The notes beneath the pieces were generated by a model. It had not been told where the DNA came from. It saw nothing but the letters and a program-made list of their open reading frames with translations, and searched no databases. This document shows positions 58,757-64,000 of a DNA stretch of 64,000 bases, in pieces; position 1 is the stretch's first letter, and each line of letters begins with the position of its first letter. The stretch is from Candidatus Aerophobetes bacterium Ae_b3b (lineage in GTDB: Bacteria > Aerophobota > Aerophobia > Aerophobales > AE-B3A). The DNA lies in contig NJBP01000005.1 of the NCBI GenBank assembly GCA_005223085.1, forward strand, positions 1-64,000, given 5' to 3'. The position numbers and the translations under genes are program-made.

Positions 58757-60052
58757 ATGAGAGGAGATAAAGATCTAAAAGGTAAAGGAGAAAAGGTAAT
58801 CTCAGGACTAAAGGGAAATTGTATCGTTGCTCAATCGGGTGGCCCCACCGCAGTCATTAATGAGAGTCTATGTGGAGTTATCCAGGAAGCTCAAAGACAC
58901 GAAGAAATAGAGGAAATATACGGGGCCAGAGATGGAATTTTGGGTCTACTTAAGGGAGAATTAATCAATTTAAGAAAAGAGAAGAGCTCTACCATTGATG
59001 GCTTGAAAACCGCTCCCGGGGCGGCATTAGGAAGCTGTAGATACCGCTTGAAGTCATGGAGCGAATCCGGTAAGGATTTTGAAAAGATTATCGAGATTTG
59101 CAGGAGATACCATCTTCGGTATTTTTTCTACATCGGGGGTAATGATTCTATGGATACTGCCAATAAGGTAGATGAGGCAGCTAAGAGAATGAACTACCAG
59201 CTGGTGGTCATTGGAATTCCCAAGACAGTAGATAATGATCTTGTCTTTACCGATCACTGCCCGGGTTTTGGTAGCGCAGCAAAATATTTAGCAATTTCAG
59301 TAATGGAAGCGGGACGTCACCTAGAAAGCCTTTACGATTCGGAGTCGGTAATCATACTGGAGACGTTAGGAAGAAATACCGGTTGGCTTGCTGGATCCTG
59401 TGCGCTGGCTAAGCGGTCCCCAGAGGATGCTCCTCACTTGATTTATTTTCCAGAAATACCCTTTTCTCTGGATAAGTTTATCAAGGATGCACGCGAGGTT
59501 TATCACAAGATTGGCGGGGTCTTTATTGTGGTAAGTGAGGGTCTTCGAGATGAGAAGGGAAATTACGTTTGTGCCAGGAAGGACAGGATATCTACCGATG
59601 CTTTTGGTCATCCGGAGCTAGAAGGAATTTCCAATTACTTAAAGGAAGTGATAGAATCTCAACTCAAACTAAAGACCAGGACTATCAAACCAGATGTCTG
59701 TCAGCAGAGCGCCGTGCATTTTGCCTCCAAGGTCGACATGGAAGAAGCATATTTGGTGGGAAGGCAAGCTGTTAAGTCGGCACTGGAGGGTAAAAGTGGC
59801 TACATGATTACCATAAGGAGAGAAAAAGGAAGAGTTTATAAGCGAAGAACTTCTAGAGCTAAGCTCTCTCTAGTTGCTAACATGGAAAAGAGAGTTCCCC
59901 CAGGATGGATAAACAGAAAGGGAAATTTTGTGACTAAGGAATTCATCGACTACGTGCGTCCTCTTATTCAAGGAGAGGTCGATGTCCCTGTTCAGAAGGG
60001 GCTTCCTTACTATCCTAGATTAGAGAAAAGGAAAATTCTGGCTAAGAAATGA
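58757..60052 (+). CDS. pfp: 6-phosphofructokinase, probably pyrophosphate-dependent
   Basis: A 431-residue PFK-family enzyme. NCIVAQSGGPTAVINESLCG is the N-terminal phosphate-donor loop. The motif at residues 127-131 is GGNDS, with Asp130 at the position where ATP-dependent enzymes have Gly, an indicator of PPi use. PKTVDNDL at 155-162 is the PFP-type catalytic block, and GFGSAAKYLA follows. The enzyme reversibly phosphorylates fructose 6-phosphate and so can run glycolysis or gluconeogenesis; some homologues also act on sedoheptulose 7-phosphate. It follows the TIM-barrel gene by 8 bp and is separated from the PfkB gene by an inverted 21-bp repeat. Confidence 0.88.
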   Translation: MRGDKDLKGKGEKVISGLKGNCIVAQSGGPTAVINESLCGVIQEAQRHEEIEEIYGARDGILGLLKGELINLRKEKSSTIDGLKTAPGAALGSCRYRLKSWSESGKDFEKIIEICRRYHLRYFFYIGGNDSMDTANKVDEAAKRMNYQLVVIGIPKTVDNDLVFTDHCPGFGSAAKYLAISVMEAGRHLESLYDSESVIILETLGRNTGWLAGSCALAKRSPEDAPHLIYFPEIPFSLDKFIKDAREVYHKIGGVFIVVSEGLRDEKGNYVCARKDRISTDAFGHPELEGISNYLKEVIESQLKLKTRTIKPDVCQQSAVHFASKVDMEEAYLVGRQAVKSALEGKSGYMITIRREKGRVYKRRTSRAKLSLVANMEKRVPPGWINRKGNFVTKEFIDYVRPLIQGEVDVPVQKGLPYYPRLEKRKILAKK

Positions 60053-60123
60053 AGGGATCGTTTCTCGCGGTACCCAAAGTGTAAGTACTCATCCCTAATT
60101 TGTAGTGGTTACCCCAAGGGTTT

Positions 60124-60144
60124 TCAAGAAATATCTCGGGACTT
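60124..60144 (-). repeat. Dispersed 21-bp repeat, inverted copy
   Basis: Reads AGTCCCGAGATATTTCTTGA on the minus strand. It occupies the position where the pfkB-like gene's ribosome-binding site should be. Confidence 0.65.
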
Positions 60145-60148
60145 GAAT

Positions 60149-61093
60149 ATGCTGGATTTAATAGTGGTGGGAAATTTATCCTATGATGCTATATCGACGC
60201 CCAACGGCCGTCGAAAAGCGGCTTTTGGTGGTTCGGTTGCCTATGCCAGTCTTTGTGCCAGCTACCTTGGTGAGCGAGTGGGTGTGGTAGCTAAGGCTGG
60301 CAAAGATTATCACCTTAAAGATTTGGATAGACTTGTGCGTCGGGACATCGATATTGAGGGAGTAAAGATAGTTTCCCTCGGTCTCACCACTAGATTTGAG
60401 AATGTGTATGATGAGAATGAAAGTAGAAAACAGAGATTGTTAGGCAGAGGCGATCCCATATTTCCTGAGGATGTACCGGATGGGTATCTGAATGTGGATA
60501 AGGTATGTTTTTTGCCAATCTTTCAGGAGTTACCTTGCCAAACGGTGGAAAAGCTTACCAAAAATGGAAAATGTGTCTGCCTGGATCCCCAAGGTTATAT
60601 CAGGACAACCGGCAAGGCCGGAGAAATAGTACTGACCGATTGGAAAGAAAAAGAAAAGATTCTTAGAAAAGTGGATATCCTAAGCACAAGTGCTCCGGAA
60701 CTAAATGCTGTTGCAGCCACAGCTGATGCTTTAAGTGCCGCTGAAAAACTGAGCAGTCTTGGTCCAGAAATAGTATTTATTACTAGAGAAGGGGGATCAA
60801 AGAGTTCTTTGCTCTATTTTGATGAGAGGTTGGAGGAGGTGCCGATTATCCCTCCCCAGGTTTTTGTGGATCCCGGAGGGGTAGGGGATGCTTCAGCGGT
60901 TGCTTTTCTGGTGGAATATGAAAAAACACACGATCCCTGGTGGTCAGCTTTCTTTGCCTCAGCAGCCTCCTCTTTTGTTATGGAAGCCTACGGAGCCGAT
61001 AGTTTTGGGAACAGAGACCAAATTTTAACCAGAATAAAGATTTTTGTCAGTCATAATCGACAGTACCGGGGTTTATGCCAGGGTTTTCTCTAA
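60149..61093 (+). CDS. PfkB-family carbohydrate kinase
   Basis: A 314-residue ribokinase/PfkB fold protein. LDLIVVGNLSYDAI and KAAFGGSVAYASLCASYLGE form the N-terminal substrate region, and the ATP/catalytic segment is VDPGGVGDASAVAFLVEYE, where the usual DTTGAGDAF is GVGDAS with the catalytic Asp retained. It phosphorylates a sugar, nucleoside or sugar phosphate. The start may be ATG 60149 or TTG 60143; neither has a good Shine-Dalgarno because the dispersed repeat sits there. The sugar is unknown, but neighbours (isomerase, PFP, transporters) suggest it serves the same catabolic route. Confidence 0.82.
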   Translation: MLDLIVVGNLSYDAISTPNGRRKAAFGGSVAYASLCASYLGERVGVVAKAGKDYHLKDLDRLVRRDIDIEGVKIVSLGLTTRFENVYDENESRKQRLLGRGDPIFPEDVPDGYLNVDKVCFLPIFQELPCQTVEKLTKNGKCVCLDPQGYIRTTGKAGEIVLTDWKEKEKILRKVDILSTSAPELNAVAATADALSAAEKLSSLGPEIVFITREGGSKSSLLYFDERLEEVPIIPPQVFVDPGGVGDASAVAFLVEYEKTHDPWWSAFFASAASSFVMEAYGADSFGNRDQILTRIKIFVSHNRQYRGLCQGFL

Positions 61094-61160
61094 TCTTATA
61101 AAAAGTAGACTCTGCTTGACTTGGTGAACATGAAACAAGATGGCAGGGTAATAATGGCAA

Positions 61161-61267
61161 GGGAAGAGCTAAAAATAAGGCCAGAGGGAGGTGAAAAGCA
61201 GGTAGGTCGTTAGCTGGGCAGAAGGAAAGCTTCCCAGAAAGAGGAAGCCGTTAAATAATTAAATTTC
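61161..61267 (+). ncRNA. Conserved leader before the AfuA/FbpA-like binding-protein gene (homologue at 50163)
   Basis: AGCT (61167-61170) can pair with AGCT (61212-61215), and GGCC (61179-61182) with GGTC (61205-61208), a C-G to U.G change relative to copy 1. GCTTCC pairs perfectly with GGAAGC around 61230-61250, where copy 1 has GCTTTC with GGAAAAC. GTTAAATAATTAAATTTC closes the match. The end is about 74 nt before ATG 61341. Confidence 0.55.
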
Positions 61268-61340
61268 CTCAGAGGAAGTTTCAGAAAATAGCTCAGCTAT
61301 CTCAGCAAAAAGATGGGAAAACAAAAAGGAGAGAGTTAAT

Positions 61341-62375
61341 ATGTTTAGACGATTGCTGGTATTCAGTTTAACGGCAGCCCTACTTTTTGGTCTGGCTGCC
61401 ACAGGATTTACGGCCAAAAAGACTCTCCATGTGTATACAGCTTTTGACGTAGACGAGGCTAATATATATATAGAAGCCTTCAAGAAATCGTATCCCGACA
61501 TAGACGTTAAATGGGTGCGGATGTCTGCGGGAGAGGTTTTGGCCCGAGTAAGGGCGGAGGCAAAGAATCCTCAGGCGAGTATCTGGTTTGCCGGTCCCAG
61601 CACTTCCCACATAGCTGCCGCGGGACATGACCTACTGGACCCCTATACCGAATCCTTGGCCTGGCAGTACCTTCCCGCTGACTTCAAGGACCCCGAGGGG
61701 CGTTGGACTGGCTTTTACACCGGATTCATCGGCTTCGCTACTAACAAAGAATTTCTCAAAAAGCATGGTGTGGAAGCTCCTACCTCATGGAATGACCTTC
61801 TTAAACCGGTGTTCAAAAAAGAAATCTCCAAAGCCTATCCCTATACTTCAGGTACCGCTTACACCACCTTAATTTCACAGCTTCAAGCTATAGGCCCCAA
61901 AAAGCTCGGTTGGGACCAGGAAGATGAGGAATATATCAAGAAACTGAGCGCGCAGATACACCACTACACCAAGGCGGGCTCAGCCTGTGTAACCGAAGCA
62001 GGGTTGGGTGAGGTGGCAGTGGGTATTGCCTTCTCTCATGATATCGTGGCCAAGGGTATCGCCAAAGGATATCCGGTGGTGATGAGTTTTCCTAAAGAGG
62101 GAACAGGTTACGAGATCGGGGCTGTTTCCTTGATCAAAGGCGGGCCTGAACCGCAACTGGCCAGGGTATTCTTTGATTGGCTCATGAGTGCTGAGGCTCA
62201 AAGTCTATTTAAGAAATGGAACAGAGTTCCTTTGAACCCGCAAGCGGAGCTCGCCGAAGGCCTGGTAACAGCGGCCCAGGTCCCGGTAATCGAAGGCTTC
62301 GGGGGACAAATCACCTGGTATGGTCAGCGCAAGGACGAGATTATCGACCGATGGAGACAAATCACCGGTCGATAA
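61341..62375 (+). CDS. AfuA/FbpA-family ABC transporter substrate-binding protein
   Basis: A 344-residue binding protein with a signal peptide (residues 6-24, ending GFTA). It has the type II fold of ferric/phosphate-ester binders: LHVYTAFDVDEANIYIEAFK, ARVRAEAKNPQASIWFAGPS, TGFYTGFIGFATNKEFLKKH, TSWNDLL, YPYTSGTAYT and VSLIKGGPEPQLARVFFDWL. FbpA relatives bind Fe(III), while AfuA relatives bind hexose phosphates. The paired tyrosines typical of iron ligation are not evident near residues 195-230. Beside PFP, PfkB and an isomerase, a sugar-phosphate ligand is the more attractive inference. AAAGGAG precedes the ATG; a hairpin and a dual-domain permease follow. Confidence 0.85.
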   Translation: MFRRLLVFSLTAALLFGLAATGFTAKKTLHVYTAFDVDEANIYIEAFKKSYPDIDVKWVRMSAGEVLARVRAEAKNPQASIWFAGPSTSHIAAAGHDLLDPYTESLAWQYLPADFKDPEGRWTGFYTGFIGFATNKEFLKKHGVEAPTSWNDLLKPVFKKEISKAYPYTSGTAYTTLISQLQAIGPKKLGWDQEDEEYIKKLSAQIHHYTKAGSACVTEAGLGEVAVGIAFSHDIVAKGIAKGYPVVMSFPKEGTGYEIGAVSLIKGGPEPQLARVFFDWLMSAEAQSLFKKWNRVPLNPQAELAEGLVTAAQVPVIEGFGGQITWYGQRKDEIIDRWRQITGR

Positions 62376-62397
62376 TGGAGACTTGGTTCAAACCCAA

Positions 62398-62427
62398 CCG
62401 GAGAGGGGAGGATCTTCTCCTCTCCGG
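62398..62427 (+). promoter_or_regulatory. Hairpin between AfuA-like and permease genes
   Basis: CCGGAGAGG (62398-62406) pairs with CCTCTCCGG (62419-62427), extended inward by wobble pairs to a GATC loop. No U-tract follows. It is placed like the hairpins at 51375 and 54743. Confidence 0.6.
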
Positions 62428-62460
62428 TCCTCTTAATGTCGAGGTCATCGAGGAGATCTA

Positions 62461-64000
62461 TTGAAAATTACTATCTACTTAAGAGAAAGTAGGAACGAAA
62501 TCAAGAGGTTAATTAAAGATCCGGTTTTACTTATTAGCATTGTTTTCATCTCCGGACTTCTTTTCCTTTTCATTGCATTTCCACTAATAAAGGTTTTCCA
62601 GTACAGCCTCTGGCCGCGTGGGGAGTTCTCTGCCAAGTATTTTGTGGAATTCTTTCAAAGATCATATCGATGGCGGCCCCTGATTAACAGTTTGACCGTG
62701 GGAGCCCTGGTGGCTCTTCTGGGAACTGTTATTGGCTTCATCTACGCCTATGGGATCACTCGTACAGACATACCATTTAAACGGTTTTTCCGAACCGTAG
62801 CCATCTTTCCCATTATCTCCCCTCCCTTTCTTATCGCGCTGGCCGCTATTTTTGTTTTTGGAAATCATGGGGTTATAACCGATCTCTTTAACTTAGATTG
62901 GGATATATACGGCTTGGACGGGCTGGTTATGACTGAGACTCTGGCCTACTTCCCCCTCGCCTTTATGGTCCTGGAAGGGGTTCTTTCCAAGGTGGATCCA
63001 GCTATGGAAGAGGCTGCCCTTGACCTGGGGGCATCCAAGCTGAGGACTTTTTTTACGGTAACCCTGCCCCTGGCCACTCCCGGAATAGCCACTGCCCTGC
63101 TTTTAGTCTTTATTAGATCCTTAGAAGATTTTGGTAATCCCATTGTAATTCAGGGTGATTTTCCGGTGCTTACCGTGGAGGCTTTTTTGGCTATTACGGG
63201 AATGTACAATATGCCCTTAGGGGCGACTCTGGCCATCTTTTTACTGGTGCCGACAATGATAATCTTTGTGGTGCAAAAATATTGGGTTTCCCGAAAGTCG
63301 TACGTGACTGTGACCGGCCGACCATCGGGAGCTGGACTTCTAAGCACAGAAAAACACGCCAAATACCCTGTGATGGTAGCTATGATATTCCTAAGCTCAT
63401 GTGTACTTCTTTTTTATGGGGTGGTCTTGTACGGTTCCTTTACCAGACTATGGGGAGTGGACAACAGCCTAACCCTGGAAAACTACCGGTATGTCTTTAC
63501 AGTAGGCGGTCAATACATTAGCGATACTCTCACCATCGCCCTGATAGCAACGCCTATAGGCGGAATATTAGCCATGATAATAGCCTATTTGGTGGCAAGA
63601 AAAAAATTCTTGGGCAAAGGAGTTATGGATTTTGTCTCCATGCTCAATTTTGCCGTACCGGGGGTGGTGGTGGGCATCGCTTACATATTGGCTTTCAACA
63701 CCCGCCCTCTACAGCTTACCGGAACCGCCCTGATTATAATATTGGTCTTTATCTTCCGGAGAATGCCGGTGGGGATAAGAGATGGAATAGCTCAACTGCA
63801 ACAGATAGATCCGGGTATTGATGAGGCCTCTACCGACCTGGGAGCTGGTATGTTCAGAACATTTGGGAGGATCACCTTGCCCCTGATTGCTCCCGCCTTT
63901 CTCTCGGGTATGGTTTATATGTTTGTAAGGTGTATGACGGCAATAAGTGCAGTTATCTTTGTTGTTTCTGCTGATTGGCAGCTTCTTACGGTGGCCCTAC
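62461..64000 (+). CDS. Dual-domain ABC permease (AfuB/FbpB type), 3' end outside window
   Basis: A frame from TTG 62461 stays open to the window edge (513 codons). GAGGAG lies 5 nt upstream. The protein is two fused BPD_transp_1 permease halves. The first EAA loop is EEAALDLGASKLRTFFTVTL and the second is DEASTDLGAGMFRTFGRITL, so both ATPase contacts are intact; about twelve helices are predicted. This is the FbpB/AfuB arrangement that pairs with the binding protein at 61341. The ATPase gene should lie just beyond the window. Substrate follows that of the binding protein: Fe(III) or, more likely here, a phosphorylated sugar. Confidence 0.88.
   Translation, partial: MKITIYLRESRNEIKRLIKDPVLLISIVFISGLLFLFIAFPLIKVFQYSLWPRGEFSAKYFVEFFQRSYRWRPLINSLTVGALVALLGTVIGFIYAYGITRTDIPFKRFFRTVAIFPIISPPFLIALAAIFVFGNHGVITDLFNLDWDIYGLDGLVMTETLAYFPLAFMVLEGVLSKVDPAMEEAALDLGASKLRTFFTVTLPLATPGIATALLLVFIRSLEDFGNPIVIQGDFPVLTVEAFLAITGMYNMPLGATLAIFLLVPTMIIFVVQKYWVSRKSYVTVTGRPSGAGLLSTEKHAKYPVMVAMIFLSSCVLLFYGVVLYGSFTRLWGVDNSLTLENYRYVFTVGGQYISDTLTIALIATPIGGILAMIIAYLVARKKFLGKGVMDFVSMLNFAVPGVVVGIAYILAFNTRPLQLTGTALIIILVFIFRRMPVGIRDGIAQLQQIDPGIDEASTDLGAGMFRTFGRITLPLIAPAFLSGMVYMFVRCMTAISAVIFVVSADWQLLTVAL

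Overview
The window is dense bacterial chromosome, moderately AT-rich by eye, from a Gram-negative (diderm) and probably anaerobic heterotroph of an uncultured lineage. The diderm reading rests on an outer-membrane-type beta-barrel protein, a heptose-nucleotide pathway and LPS/O-antigen-type glycan genes. LL-diaminopimelate aminotransferase (DapL), an RnfE subunit, a PPi-type phosphofructokinase and many sugar ABC transporters suggest anaerobic sugar use. I cannot name the phylum from sequence alone.

Layout. 1-310: decayed VanZ-like and ComEC-tail fragments. 409-19425: surface-glycan cluster with a sugar epimerase/dehydratase, two nucleotidyltransferases, cytoplasmic GT2/GT4 and membrane GT-C glycosyltransferases, a DegT aminotransferase, a triplicated jelly-roll-like exported protein, a MurJ/Wzx-type flippase, a Wzy/WaaL-type polymerase or ligase, and hddC-hddA-gmhA. 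A WecA-type initiating transferase follows at 19557. 20656-25486: an FAD reductase, a CopG/PIN toxin-antitoxin pair, a Uma2 nuclease, rsmI, an OM protein and thpR. 25791-30732: recA, amidase, GerMN protein, a truncated murI, yhhQ and an orphan dihydrolipoamide acyltransferase. 30792-34702: ribE-ribBA-[RAYT insertion]-ribH-prmC. 35038-39376: mrdA-rodA and an orphan aconitase-family large subunit. 39791-41756: two exported coiled-coil proteins. 41803-49570, all minus strand: rpmE, rho, nnrDE, acpS, pdxJ, dapL, dapB, then tmRNA, smpB and an orphan rnfE. 50353-64000: three ABC uptake systems (FrcBCA-like, MalEFGK-like, AfuA/FbpA-like) with a TIM-barrel sugar isomerase, PPi-phosphofructokinase and a PfkB kinase between them.

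The least expected content is non-coding. Two homologous leaders with compensatory base changes lie directly before recA and mrdA. A second homologous pair lies about 75 nt before two transporter binding-protein genes. A 20-21 bp sequence matching the 3' edge of the first leader recurs alone at four places, one of them at the break in murI. IS66-type miniature elements with 8-bp target duplications carry nested REP hairpins, and the matching REP ends flank a RAYT transposase that splits the riboflavin operon. All three transporter loci carry a hairpin between the binding-protein gene and the permease. The tmRNA appears to encode a tag that does not end in Ala-Ala.

Functionally, the left third builds and exports a heptose-containing glycan and the middle is housekeeping (recombination, wall synthesis, riboflavin, lysine/DAP, PLP, trans-translation). 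The right third imports sugars or sugar phosphates and passes them to fructose-6-phosphate metabolism.
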